Assembly: GCA_027686065.1 (NCBI GenBank)
Contig: JAQCTH010000024.1
Location: forward strand, 1 to 46,532
DNA: 46,532 nt
Source of the DNA: Clostridiaceae bacterium AF10-41
GTDB taxonomy: Bacteria > Bacillota > Clostridia > Clostridiales > Clostridiaceae
Reading direction: 5' to 3'
A model generated the notes under the pieces. That model was not told the origin of the DNA. It saw nothing but the letters and a program-made list of their open reading frames with translations, and did not search any database. Shown here in pieces: positions 1 through 8,327 of the stretch (its first letter is position 1; each line of letters opens with the position of its first letter). The position numbers and the translations under genes were made by a program.

Positions 1-1
1 A

Positions 2-40
2 AAGGCTTCTGGAGAACCATTTGATGCAGGTAAGAGATAG
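2..40 (+). CDS. 3' end of an unidentified gene (partial)
   Basis: The first bases read in one frame as the twelve residues KASGEPFDAGKR followed by TAG at 38-40. This may be the tail of a gene that starts outside the window, but another frame stays open to base 74, so the frame is not certain. Related clostridia carry a GlpX-type fructose-1,6-bisphosphatase near rho, which would fit a sugar-phosphate context. Twelve residues cannot prove that, so no function is assigned. Confidence 0.3.
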   Translation, partial: KASGEPFDAGKR

Positions 41-75
41 GATTTTAGTTAAAAGGGAAAAGTTAAGTAATTAAT

Positions 76-106
76 GTAGAAATTCATTCAATGAATGAAT
101 TTCTAC
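76..106. repeat. Perfect 15-bp palindrome upstream of the aldolase gene
   Basis: Two perfectly complementary 15-base arms (76-90 and 92-106) flank a single central A. As RNA this is a strong hairpin, but no T-run follows it, so it is not a standard rho-independent terminator. It lies 37 bases before the aldolase start codon and could be an operator, an RNA-processing hairpin, or part of a terminator for the upstream gene. Confidence 0.6.
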
Positions 107-143
107 TGAAATATTAAAGAATTTATATAGGGGGACTTGAGGT

Positions 144-791
144 ATGAAGATATTTATAGACACAGCAAATGTAGATGAAATTATATCTGCAAATGATATG
201 GGAGTTATTTGTGGAGTTACTACGAATCCATCTTTAATAGCTAAAGAAGGAAGAGATTTCAAAGAAGTCATAAAGGAAATAACTACAATAGTTGATGGAC
301 CTATAAGTGCAGAGGTAATTAGCTTGAAACATGAGGAAATGATAGATGAAGGTATTGAATTATCAAAAATTCATCCTAATATAGTTATTAAGATCCCAAT
401 GACTATAGAAGGATTAAAAGCAGTGAATGTACTATCATCAAAAGGAATAAAAACAAATGTTACTTTAGTTTTCTCTACTGCCCAAGCATTATTAGCTGCT
501 AGAGCTGGCGCTACTTATGTAAGCCCTTTCATAGGCAGAGTAGATGATATTGGAAGTAAAGGAATAGAACTGATAAAAGAAATTGCATCAGTTTTTAAAA
601 TACATGATATAGGTACAGAAATAATAGCTGCAAGTGTTAGAAATCCTATACACAGCATAGAAGCAGCATTAGCTGGAGCTCATATAGCAACTATTCCGTA
701 CAATGTATTAGTTCAAATGAGTAAAAACCCATTAACAGACATTGGAATAGAAAAGTTTTTAAGTGACTGGAATAACAGTATTAAAAAGTAA
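144..791 (+). CDS. fsa: Fructose-6-phosphate aldolase / transaldolase-like protein
   Basis: The 215-residue product matches the short transaldolase subfamily (FSA/TalC/MipB) in length and motifs. The N-terminus [13 protein letters not shown], the GVTTNPSLI segment (residues 24-32), NIVIKIPMT with the presumed Schiff-base lysine K83, and [13 protein letters not shown] are all diagnostic. Members of this family either cleave fructose 6-phosphate to dihydroxyacetone and glyceraldehyde 3-phosphate or act as true transaldolases of the non-oxidative pentose phosphate pathway. Sequence alone does not separate the two; in clostridia lacking a long transaldolase, the transaldolase role is the more likely one. 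It is cytosolic. The ATG follows GGGGGA and GAGGT purine tracts. It appears to be a short transcription unit, with a stem-loop at 908-963 before the next gene. Confidence 0.93.
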   Translation: MKIFIDTANVDEIISANDMGVICGVTTNPSLIAKEGRDFKEVIKEITTIVDGPISAEVISLKHEEMIDEGIELSKIHPNIVIKIPMTIEGLKAVNVLSSKGIKTNVTLVFSTAQALLAARAGATYVSPFIGRVDDIGSKGIELIKEIASVFKIHDIGTEIIAASVRNPIHSIEAALAGAHIATIPYNVLVQMSKNPLTDIGIEKFLSDWNNSIKK

Positions 792-907
792 TATAATATA
801 TTTTACATCATAGGGTATGGTCATTAACAATTAATAATATTACTGATATCATTAAAGAAATCACTAATACTATTAAACAACAAATTTTAGAATTGCTTTA
901 CAATGAA

Positions 908-963
908 GACATCTTAAGTATTAGCTACAGATATTATAATTATATCTAAATACTTTAGATGTC
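908..963 (+). other. Long stem-loop between the aldolase and nucleotidase genes
   Basis: Bases 908-922 pair with 949-963 (15 positions, one mismatch), and inside them 929-934 pair with 942-947. The result is an elongated hairpin followed by TATTTT. It could terminate transcription from the aldolase gene or fold in the 5' leader of the nucleotidase, whose start is 55 bases downstream. The T-tract is short, so I do not call it a firm terminator. Confidence 0.5.
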
Positions 964-1017
964 TATTTTAAATGGTTATTATTAAAAATAACATAAAAAA
1001 ATATTAGGAGGGGTAAA

Positions 1018-4000
1018 ATGAGAATTAAGGGAAACCTGAAAAAATTCTTAGCTTCAGTTTTAGCTTTTACTTTTGTTATTGGAAATCTACCAATGAATTT
1101 AGTAAAAGCAACAGCAGAAGAACTATCAACAAAAACAATTCAAATTCTTGCAACTACCGATTTGCATGGAAGGTTTGCTCCATACGAATATGCTAGAGCG
1201 ACAAGATCAGATGGAGGTTTAACTCAAATAGCTACACTTGTTAAGCAGGAAAAAGTTAAAAATGAGAATACTATAGTTGTTGATAATGGAGACACCATTC
1301 AAGGAAACTATAATCACTTGTTTTTAGAAGATGAATTTAACCCAATGGTATTAGGCATGGGTAAAATAGGATATAATTCTTATAACCTTGGAAACCATGA
1401 GTTTAATTTTGGAATGGATAAACTATTTAAAATAGCAGAACAAGCAGAGAAAGCAGAAATATCTGTATTATGTGCAAATCTTTATAAAGATGGGCAAAGA
1501 GTATTTGATGCATATAATATGGAAACTTTAAACAATGGAATAAAAGTTGCAACAATAGGTGTTGTTACACCACATATTACTAAATGGGATGGACCAAATT
1601 TAGTTGGATATACACCTACTAATCCATCACAAGAAGTTGCAAAAGTTATTGAAGAAATAAAGGCAGCTGGCGGTGCAGATGTATATGTAGTTACAGCGCA
1701 CATGGGTTTTGATAGTGAATATGGTAATGGAGATTCAGCAAAAGAAGTAGCTATAAACAATCCTGATGTAGACGTTGTCATAATGGGTCATAGCCATGAT
1801 GCTGATAAAAATAAAACTGCAGGTAATGCTGTTTTAATACAACCAACGAATAATGGTGGAAAGTTAGGAAAAGTAGAAGTAAGACTTCAAACTAATGGCA
1901 CAGGCTATGAAATAGTAGAGAAAAAAGTAGAATTTTTAAACACAAAAGGTGTAGCAGAAGATTCAGACTTAGCAGAGGCATTAAAAGGATATGACCAAAG
2001 GGCTAAAGCCGATGCAAGCGTAGTGATTGGTAGATTAGAAGGAAAGGATTTAGCTGATAAAAATGAAATTGCAGATATTCCAGAATCATTAGTAAGAGAT
2101 CAAGGAATAACTGACTTAGTAAATGAAGTTCAATTATATAATAGTAAAAAGCATCTAGAGTCAAAAGGAATAGATGTTAATACTGGATATCAAGTTTCAG
2201 CAGCAGCTTTATTTGATGCAACATCAAATATGAAGTCTGGAGATATTAAGAGATCAGATATTTCTAATATATATAAATATGATAATAAGCTTTACACAAT
2301 AAAAACAAATGGAAAGCAACTTAAGAGATTTATGGAATGGACATCATCAATATATAATACATTTAAACCGGGAGATTTAACTGTATCGTTAAACGAAAAT
2401 ATTAGACTATATCAATATGATATGTTTGATGGAATAAGTTATGAAATAAATATTTCTAAGCCAGCTGGAAGTAGAATTGAAAACGTTAAGTTTGAAAAGG
2501 ATGGAAAAGTTGTTGCAGATACTGATGTAGTTTATTTATCAGTAAATAACTATAGATATGACTCAATTTTGAATGCACCTGAAAATTCTGTTTTTGAGGC
2601 AGGAACTCATGAAAAAGTTTATGATACAAATAATGATACTATATCAGATATGAGAGATTTAATTATAGAGTATATAACCGAAGTTAAAAGTGGAAGTATT
2701 ACTAGAAATATTGACAACAACTGGAAATTGACAGGAATTAATTATGATTCTAAATTAAGAGAAGAAGTTGTTAAGTTAGTTAATGATGGAGTCCTTAAAA
2801 TACCAGTATCAGAAGATGGAAGAACTCCTAATATAAGAAGTTTAACTATAAATGATGTTTTAGTAGCTAAAAACTTAAAAAGAGTTGAATTAGTAAGTTT
2901 CAATGATTTACATGGAAATGTACAAGAAAGTGGTAAAAATGTTGGAATAGCTAAGCTAGCATCAGCAATAAAGGAAAGAACTTCATTAAATGGATTCTCT
3001 AATTATGAAGCTATACCACTATCAGCTGGAGACTTATACCAAGGTACAGCAATATCAAATCTTACTAAAGGTGCTCCAGTGAGTGAATTCTTGAAGGATA
3101 TAAACATACCTGCATCTTCAATTGGAAATCATGAATTTGACTGGGGAAAAGAATTAATTCCTACATGGGCAGAAAAAGGTAACTTTGATTTCTTGGCTGC
3201 TAATATTATAGATAAGAAAACAGGAAAACCTGTTGAATGGGCAAAACCTTATAAAATTATTGAAGTTGATGGAGTTAAAATTGGATTAATAGGTGTTACA
3301 ACACCTGAAACAGCTTATAAGACAACACCAGCAAATGTTGCTGACTTAATATTCGAAGATCCATCAATATCAGTTCAAAAATATACTGATAAATTAAGAA
3401 ATGAAGACAAAGTTAATGCAGTAGTTGTATTATCACATTTAGGAGCAACAACAGATAAGGATAAAAAACCTGTTGGAGAAGCTGTAGATTTAGCTAATAA
3501 AGTTAAAAATGTTGATGCAATTATAGCATCACATGATCATCAATTTACAAATGTTGAAGTTAATGGAGTTAAGATAATTGAAGCTGGATATAACGGTAGA
3601 GCTTTATCAGTATTAACCTTTGATTTTGATGATACAGGAAAATTAGTTTCACTTGGAGCTAAATTAGATGAACTTTACTTAAGAAGTGCTAGCATAGTAC
3701 CAGATAAGACTTCAGCAGATATAGTTAAGAAATATGAAGCTGAATTATTACCAATATTAAGTGAAAAGGTAGCAGATTTAGATAAGGATTTATCTCATGA
3801 TAGAAATGAAGGTCTTACTCCGTTGGGAACAGTTGTTTCAGAGACAATGAGAAAAATTACTGGTGTAGATATTGCAATAACTAATGGTGGAGGAGTAAGA
3901 GCTCCATTATCAGCAGGCGTATTAACAATTGGAGATTTATATACAATATTACCATTTGATAACACTTTAGTAACAATGGAATTAAAGGGTTCAGATGTAA

Positions 4001-4524
4001 AAGCTGCTATAGAACATGGAATTATGCCAGAAAACTTTGGATGGGGACAATTCTCAGGAATAAAAGTTTGGTATGATAAAGATGCTAAAGCGGGAGAGAG
4101 AATTACTTCAATTAGATTAGCAGATGGAACTCCATTAGATATGAATAAATATTATACAGTTGTAGTTAATGATTTTATGGCAACTGGTGGAGATGGATAT
4201 GACTTTAGAAATGCTAAAAATATGAAAGATACAATGCTTGTAATGAGAGACGAAATTATTGATTACTGGAGAGCAAATGGAGTAGATACAAATATAGTGA
4301 AGCTATTAATAGCTGGAGCAGATGACACTAAAGGTGAAGTTATAATTCCAGGAGATAATACAAATACAGGAGGCTCAAATAACAATTCAGGTAACACAAA
4401 TAATCAAAATAACTTGCCAAACACAGGCGGACAAGATTCTGCAAATGTATTAATATTTGCTATGCTAATGTCTGGTATAGGTTATATCATGTTTAGAAAG
4501 AAAAACGAAGAAAAAATAAGTTAA
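1018..4524 (+). CDS. Cell-wall-anchored tandem 5'-nucleotidase / 2',3'-cyclic phosphodiesterase
   Basis: This 1168-residue exported protein carries two complete metallophosphatase-nucleotidase modules. A signal peptide covers about residues 1-33. Module 1 has DLHG (48-51), DNGDTIQGN, GNHEFNFG and GHSHD. Module 2 has DLHGN (from 630), GNHEFDWG (about 702-709), SHDHQF, and the nucleoside-binding NGGGVRAPLS (from 956). A Ser/Asn/Gly-rich linker leads to the sortase signal LPNTG (1133-1137), a hydrophobic helix and a basic tail. The layout matches YfkN/CpdB-like enzymes that strip phosphate from extracellular cyclic and 5' nucleotides, so a role in phosphate and nucleoside scavenging at the cell surface is inferred. 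The start is set by AGGAGGGG just upstream. It appears to be monocistronic, with a terminator right after the stop. Confidence 0.95.
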   Translation: MRIKGNLKKFLASVLAFTFVIGNLPMNLVKATAEELSTKTIQILATTDLHGRFAPYEYARATRSDGGLTQIATLVKQEKVKNENTIVVDNGDTIQGNYNHLFLEDEFNPMVLGMGKIGYNSYNLGNHEFNFGMDKLFKIAEQAEKAEISVLCANLYKDGQRVFDAYNMETLNNGIKVATIGVVTPHITKWDGPNLVGYTPTNPSQEVAKVIEEIKAAGGADVYVVTAHMGFDSEYGNGDSAKEVAINNPDVDVVIMGHSHDADKNKTAGNAVLIQPTNNGGKLGKVEVRLQTNGTGYEIVEKKVEFLNTKGVAEDSDLAEALKGYDQRAKADASVVIGRLEGKDLADKNEIADIPESLVRDQGITDLVNEVQLYNSKKHLESKGIDVNTGYQVSAAALFDATSNMKSGDIKRSDISNIYKYDNKLYTIKTNGKQLKRFMEWTSSIYNTFKPGDLTVSLNENIRLYQYDMFDGISYEINISKPAGSRIENVKFEKDGKVVADTDVVYLSVNNYRYDSILNAPENSVFEAGTHEKVYDTNNDTISDMRDLIIEYITEVKSGSITRNIDNNWKLTGINYDSKLREEVVKLVNDGVLKIPVSEDGRTPNIRSLTINDVLVAKNLKRVELVSFNDLHGNVQESGKNVGIAKLASAIKERTSLNGFSNYEAIPLSAGDLYQGTAISNLTKGAPVSEFLKDINIPASSIGNHEFDWGKELIPTWAEKGNFDFLAANIIDKKTGKPVEWAKPYKIIEVDGVKIGLIGVTTPETAYKTTPANVADLIFEDPSISVQKYTDKLRNEDKVNAVVVLSHLGATTDKDKKPVGEAVDLANKVKNVDAIIASHDHQFTNVEVNGVKIIEAGYNGRALSVLTFDFDDTGKLVSLGAKLDELYLRSASIVPDKTSADIVKKYEAELLPILSEKVADLDKDLSHDRNEGLTPLGTVVSETMRKITGVDIAITNGGGVRAPLSAGVLTIGDLYTILPFDNTLVTMELKGSDVKAAIEHGIMPENFGWGQFSGIKVWYDKDAKAGERITSIRLADGTPLDMNKYYTVVVNDFMATGGDGYDFRNAKNMKDTMLVMRDEIIDYWRANGVDTNIVKLLIAGADDTKGEVIIPGDNTNTGGSNNNSGNTNNQNNLPNTGGQDSANVLIFAMLMSGIGYIMFRKKNEEKIS

Positions 4525-4535
4525 TACTTAAATCT

Positions 4536-4575
4536 AGGGGCTGCTTTTATGCGGCTCCTTTATTTTATTTTGCAA
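4536..4575 (+). terminator. Rho-independent terminator after the nucleotidase gene
   Basis: Bases 4536-4544 pair with 4551-4559 (9 bp including two G-T pairs), closed by a six-base loop and followed by a T-rich tract. Confidence 0.85.
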
Positions 4576-4593
4576 AGCAAAATAGTGAAAGGG

Positions 4594-4667
4594 AAAGAGT
4601 GAAAAAGTGAGTAGTTATGAAAAAAATCCTTAAAGGATTTTGGAATAAAGATGCTTTTCACTCTTTT
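4594..4667. repeat. Large nested stem-loop between the nucleotidase gene and rho
   Basis: AAAGAGTGAAAA at 4594-4605 pairs with TTTTCACTCTTT further down (4654-4667). Inside lies a second palindrome (about 4624-4641) built on AAATCCTTAAAGGATTT. The surrounding GTGAAA/TTCAC wording resembles the other intergenic palindromes of this window. It follows an already adequate terminator, so its role is unclear. Confidence 0.55.
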
Positions 4668-4924
4668 ATTATTAAATTCTCACTAAAAAATTACTTTGCA
4701 ATTTATAAAGTTGTATTAAAAACGATATTTGGGAAATAATAGAAATATAATTAATTAAATTAATCTTGATAAATTGTTCTTATTAATTCATAATATAGAT
4801 ACATATATAAAATCTGTGAGATTCATATCTTAAATATTTATATCTGAAAATATCCCAACTAGGAATTATTTAAATTTAAAAAAGTTATTTTTATTATGAA
4901 CATATAGTCATAATTAATTTATAA
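4668..4924 (+). promoter_or_regulatory. rho upstream region with a candidate sigma-A promoter
   Basis: This non-coding stretch before rho contains TTGATA (4766-4771), 17 bases, then CATAAT (4789-4794), a plausible sigma-A promoter that would give a leader of about 150 bases. Many bacterial rho genes are autoregulated through long leaders. Nothing specific such as an attenuator stem can be pointed to here. Confidence 0.4.
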
Positions 4925-4951
4925 ATGAAAATATTATATGGAGGTGTAATT

Positions 4952-6355
4952 TTGACTAAAGAAATGTATGAAAGAAAAACATTAGCTGAGTTAAAAGAAA
5001 TTGCTAAGGAAATTAATATAAAAAATATAAGTAAGCTTAAAAAAAATGAACTTATAGATGCAATAATTGAAAATACTCCTAAGAGTATAGAAAAAAATGG
5101 AGTTGTATTACAAGAAAAAATAACTCCTAAGGTGAATGTAGAAGAAGTTAGTAATACTGTAACTACAGAAGTAAAGGAAGAAAATAAAGAAGAAAAAAGA
5201 GAAAGACTAAAAGTTATGATAAATGAATCTAATAGCGCTAAAGGTGTTTTAGAGATATTAGAAAATAATAGTTTTGGATTTTTAAGATGTAACAACTATC
5301 AAACAGGTGAAAATGATATTTATGTATCTCCATCTCAAATAAGAAGATTCAATCTTAGGACTGGTGATGAAGTAGAAGGAAAAGTAAGAGAAGCAAAAGA
5401 TGGTGAAAAATTTAAGGCTCTACTTTTTGTCGAGAGAGTAAATGGCGAAAATCCTGAGCGAGCTGTTAGAAGACAGTCCTTTGAGACATTAACACCTATT
5501 TATCCTCAAGAAAGGCTACATTTAGAAACTAATGATGAAGGAGATTTATCTTCAAGATTAATGGATATAATTTGTCCTATAGGTAAAGGACAAAGAGGAA
5601 TAATAGTAGCCCCTCCTAAAGCAGGTAAAACAACTTTATTAAAAAAAGTTGCTCAAAATATCTCTAAAAACTATCCCGATATTAAACTTATAGTATTGCT
5701 TATAGATGAAAGACCAGAAGAAGTAACTGACATGAAAAGATCTATAAATGGTGATGTTATTTATTCAACTTTTGACGAAGAGCCTCAAAATCATGCAAAA
5801 GTTTCTCAAATGGTACTAGAAAGAGCCAAAAGAATGGTAGAGCAAGGAAAAGATGTAGTTATACTACTAGATAGCTTAACAAGGCTATCAAGAGCTTATA
5901 ACTTAACAATAACTCCAACAGGTAGAACTCTATCAGGTGGTTTAGATCCTGGAGCACTAATAATGCCTAAAAAATTCTTTGGAGCAGCTAGAAATATTGA
6001 AGAGGGTGGAAGTTTAACAATACTTGCTACAGCTTTAGTAGATACAGGCTCAAGAATGGATGATATGATATTTGAAGAGTTTAAAGGAACTGGAAATATG
6101 GAAGTTCATTTAGATAGAAAACTTCAAGAAAGAAGAATATTCCCAGCTATAGATATTTATAAATCAGGTACAAGAAAAGAAGACTTAATATTATCTAATG
6201 AAGAAAAAGAAGTTTCATATGCTATTAGAAGAGTAATGTATAGAGATGGAAACGTAGAGAATGTAACTGAAAAATTAATAAATATGCTTTCAAAAACAAA
6301 AAGTAACAAAGAATTTATTAACATATTTAGCAAGAGTGAAATAGAGAGAAAGTAA
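4952..6355 (+). CDS. rho: Transcription termination factor Rho
   Basis: Hexameric RNA-dependent ATPase/helicase that ends transcription and suppresses antisense RNA. An N-terminal SAP-like Rho_N helical domain (residues 1-45) is followed by a charged linker, the cold-shock-like primary RNA-binding domain (SFGFLR) and the RecA-like motor. Visible motor motifs are Walker [10 protein letters not shown] (220-228), [27 protein letters not shown] and the GGLDPGA loop. The TTG at 4952 is chosen as start because GGAGGTG (4940-4946) sits five bases before it; an in-frame ATG at 4925 lies ahead of that site and would lengthen the protein by nine atypical residues. The 467-residue length is normal for clostridia with a short N-terminal insert. 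No strong terminator follows, only a weak ATTTTG/CAAAAT hairpin. Confidence 0.96.
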   Translation: MTKEMYERKTLAELKEIAKEINIKNISKLKKNELIDAIIENTPKSIEKNGVVLQEKITPKVNVEEVSNTVTTEVKEENKEEKRERLKVMINESNSAKGVLEILENNSFGFLRCNNYQTGENDIYVSPSQIRRFNLRTGDEVEGKVREAKDGEKFKALLFVERVNGENPERAVRRQSFETLTPIYPQERLHLETNDEGDLSSRLMDIICPIGKGQRGIIVAPPKAGKTTLLKKVAQNISKNYPDIKLIVLLIDERPEEVTDMKRSINGDVIYSTFDEEPQNHAKVSQMVLERAKRMVEQGKDVVILLDSLTRLSRAYNLTITPTGRTLSGGLDPGALIMPKKFFGAARNIEEGGSLTILATALVDTGSRMDDMIFEEFKGTGNMEVHLDRKLQERRIFPAIDIYKSGTRKEDLILSNEEKEVSYAIRRVMYRDGNVENVTEKLINMLSKTKSNKEFINIFSKSEIERK

Positions 6356-6381
6356 TATTTTGTGAAGCAAAATTTCTAGTT

Positions 6382-6606
6382 TGCAGTTCACAAGTGTTTC
6401 TTATTTTTAATGTCTTAGGTAACAGGTAACAGGTAACAGGTAACAGGTAACAGGTGAAATTTGTATAATATAAATTAACGATGTTTTTCCATGAGAAGCA
6501 CTTTTTACTCAAAATGCATTCCCGTTTGATTATTCATTATTTTTCTTTACAAAATCTAATACCTGGTGCCTGTTCCTTTTAAATTAAAAAGCTGTGAACT
6601 ATGCAC
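6382..6606. repeat. Imperfect palindromic intergenic element with GGTAACA units
   Basis: The outer arms are GCAGTTCACA (6383 onward) and TGTGAACT (about 6593-6600). Inside these, the GGTAACAGG tract is mirrored by ACCTGGTGCCTGTTCC at about 6560-6576, so the whole spacer is a degenerate inverted repeat. It has the same wording as the elements at 24952-25170, 34374-34515 and 43536-43667, and like them it lies at gene 3' ends, here between convergent genes. Confidence 0.5.
6417..6455. repeat. Heptamer tandem repeat (AGGTAAC) x5.6
   Basis: Five exact copies of AGGTAAC run from 6417 to 6451, followed by a partial AGGT. It is a simple-sequence array inside the larger palindromic element and a likely site of copy-number variation by replication slippage. 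It lies outside any gene. Confidence 0.95.
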
Positions 6607-6617
6607 TGTTAACTAAA

Positions 6618-6638
6618 ATATATTGTTTTGCAATATAT
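6618..6638 (-). terminator. Weak terminator of the glucosyltransferase-like gene
   Basis: An 8-bp perfect stem (6618-6625 with 6631-6638) and a five-base loop lie just past the minus-strand stop codon. Read on the minus strand it is followed by only a short T-tract, so termination may be inefficient. Confidence 0.45.
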
Positions 6639-6640
6639 AA

Positions 6641-7741
6641 CTATTTGTCTATTAACTGGTTAGCTAATTTAACTATCTTTTCTTTAGAATAACAAGATGA
6701 TATTTTAGATAACTTAAAACGCATTTTTTCTAATTCTTTAGGATTTGAAATCAAATTATCTATTTTGAAATTTAACTCTAAAAGATTATCTACATATATG
6801 GCATATCCATTAGAAGTTAAGAATTCTACATTCTGAGTTTCTTGTCCTGGAATGGCAAATGGAATTAATAAAGGCAAATTTTTTGTTATAGCCTCAGTAA
6901 CAGTTAAACCACCAGGTTTACTTATTATTAAATCGGAATATTCCATTAATGAATCGATATCTTTTGAGAAACCCAATATATGTAGTTTTTTATCTTTCAT
7001 TGAATGGCTATATTCGCTTAATAAGTCATTCTTAAGCTTTTCATTTTTACCACAAACTACTGTTATTCTAAGTTTATGAGAATTATTCAATAATTCTTTT
7101 AAAACATAAGAAATATTTTTTAATCCCATACTTCCACTCATTAATAAAATATTAAAATAATCATCATTTTTAGTAGTTTTAATATCAGATTTACTTTCTA
7201 AGAATTCATCTTTTACAGGAATACCAAAAGAGAATATTCTTCTAGGATCGATTCCTCTACCTGCTAAATTTTCCTTTGTATTTTCACTTGCAGTTATATA
7301 AGCATCAATATTTTTATCTATATATGTTGAATGAGCTTTAAAATCTGTTACTATAACAATTACAGGTTTATTTAAGCCCTTTTTCTTTAGGGATCCCATT
7401 ATATTTACAGCAAATGGATGAGTAATTAAAATTATATCTGGATTAACTGAATTTATTAAATTTGATATTTTTCTTTTAGTAAAGAAAAATACAAGAGATA
7501 ATAGTTTGTTTGTAAATCCAGTATCAGTAAGTTTATAAGCCAATCCATATGTTTTAGGGAAAAATGAAGCAGATATTTCATATCCACTAATAAATAATTT
7601 AGTTAAAATCTTACTATTATTTTTCAGAAAATCATGGCGTACAACTTCGTATCCAGATTTTTCAAAATTTCCTGATATAGAATTTGCAGCTTGATTATGA
7701 CCCTCGCCCGTAGAAGTTGATATTATTAAAATTTTCTTCAT
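6641..7741 (-). CDS. Processive diacylglycerol glucosyltransferase-like protein (GT28)
   Basis: The 366-residue product belongs to the MGDG synthase / UgtP / MurG-like fold. Residues 8-19 (STSTGEGHNQAA) form the N-terminal glycine-rich acceptor loop of the MGDG_synth domain. GSMG (203-206) begins the C-terminal Rossmann half, and SKPGGLTVTEA (274-284) is the UDP-sugar binding signature of GT28. Known relatives transfer glucose or galactose from UDP-sugar to diacylglycerol at the inner face of the membrane, making glycolipids and the lipoteichoic acid anchor. No transmembrane helix is evident, as expected for a peripheral enzyme. The start has a weak Shine-Dalgarno sequence, but the N-terminus is the conserved one. 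The exact sugar and the number of transfers cannot be read from sequence, so no gene symbol is given. Confidence 0.85.
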   Translation of the reverse strand: MKKILIISTSTGEGHNQAANSISGNFEKSGYEVVRHDFLKNNSKILTKLFISGYEISASFFPKTYGLAYKLTDTGFTNKLLSLVFFFTKRKISNLINSVNPDIILITHPFAVNIMGSLKKKGLNKPVIVIVTDFKAHSTYIDKNIDAYITASENTKENLAGRGIDPRRIFSFGIPVKDEFLESKSDIKTTKNDDYFNILLMSGSMGLKNISYVLKELLNNSHKLRITVVCGKNEKLKNDLLSEYSHSMKDKKLHILGFSKDIDSLMEYSDLIISKPGGLTVTEAITKNLPLLIPFAIPGQETQNVEFLTSNGYAIYVDNLLELNFKIDNLISNPKELEKMRFKLSKISSCYSKEKIVKLANQLIDK

Positions 7742-7929
7742 GATTATATAACACTCACTTTTCTAAATAACATAATATATTTTTAATAGAAATTAAAATA
7801 GGTTTGAAATTTATGACAATAAATAATTACTATATATATTATAATATATATTTTTAAATAAAGTATAAAAAAGAAAAAATCTAAGATAAATTTAAGAAAC
7901 TGAAGAAAAAATTAAGAAAATAAAGATAA

Positions 7930-7961
7930 TAAAGAAAAATGGGAAAGACAATGTCTTTCCC
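7930..7961 (-). terminator. Rho-independent terminator of rpmE
   Basis: GGGAAAGAC (7941-7949) pairs perfectly with GTCTTTCCC (7953-7961) around a three-base loop. On the minus strand the stem is followed by ATTTTTCTTTATT. It lies a few bases past the rpmE stop. Confidence 0.88.
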
Positions 7962-7968
7962 AGAATTT

Positions 7969-8175
7969 CTATTTGTTAAGATTAAATCTCTTATTGAATT
8001 TGTCAACTCTTCCGCCAACATCAATGATTTTTTGTTTACCAGTGAAGAATGGGTGGCATTTAGAGCATATTTCTACTTTAAGTTCATCTTTAACTGAACC
8101 AGTTGTAAAAGTATTTCCACATGCACACTTAACTACAGCTTCGTGGTTATATTTTGGATGTATGCCTTCTCTCAT
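7969..8175 (-). CDS. rpmE: 50S ribosomal protein L31
   Basis: This 68-residue zinc-type (C+) L31 starts [14 protein letters not shown] and has the zinc ribbon CACG ... CSKC, then the L31 signature HPFFTGKQ. L31 sits at the subunit interface of the large ribosomal subunit. The ATG at 8175 is preferred over an in-frame GTG three codons upstream because that GTG is part of the Shine-Dalgarno sequence AAGAGGTG. Retention of zinc ligands means this is the zinc-replete paralogue; a non-zinc copy, if any, is not in the window. It is a single-gene unit with its own promoter and terminator. Confidence 0.97.
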   Translation of the reverse strand: MREGIHPKYNHEAVVKCACGNTFTTGSVKDELKVEICSKCHPFFTGKQKIIDVGGRVDKFNKRFNLNK

Positions 8176-8212
8176 ATTTTTCACCTCTTTCGACTACTTA
8201 AATAACCATTTG

Positions 8213-8241
8213 AGTATATCATAGGAGGATAATCGAGTCAA
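8213..8241 (-). promoter_or_regulatory. Sigma-A promoter of rpmE
   Basis: On the minus strand TTGACT (8241-8236), 17 bases, then TATACT (8218-8213): near-consensus. It lies back to back with the tdk promoter. Confidence 0.85.
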
Positions 8242-8264
8242 TATAATTACATAATAAAATATCT

Positions 8265-8294
8265 TTGATTAGTTATAAGGTAAAATGCTATAAT
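8265..8294 (+). promoter_or_regulatory. Sigma-A promoter of the tdk-prmC operon
   Basis: TTGATT (8265-8270), an 18-base spacer and TATAAT (8289-8294) lie 33 bases before the tdk start codon. Confidence 0.75.
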
Positions 8295-8327
8295 CTTAGT
8301 ATATATCTAATGAAAAGGAGACGTATT

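Noticed and set aside
4894..5295. A 133-codon minus-strand frame over the start of rho
   Set aside because: Ser/Phe/Leu-rich low-complexity sequence arising as the complement of GAA/AAA-rich rho codons; no start signals.
6417..6455. Possible CRISPR or phase-variable coding repeat
   Set aside because: The units are seven bases with no spacers, and the tract is in no gene, so it is a simple tandem repeat only.
7862..7940. Purine-rich tract (AAGAAA/AAGATAA words) after rpmE as a gene or repeat array
   Set aside because: Irregular words with no unit length, no open frame of note; just A-rich intergenic DNA.
8265..8327. Longer N-terminus of thymidine kinase from TTG 8265
   Set aside because: The extra 21 residues overlap the promoter and lie ahead of the Shine-Dalgarno sequence; the conserved N-terminus begins at 8328.
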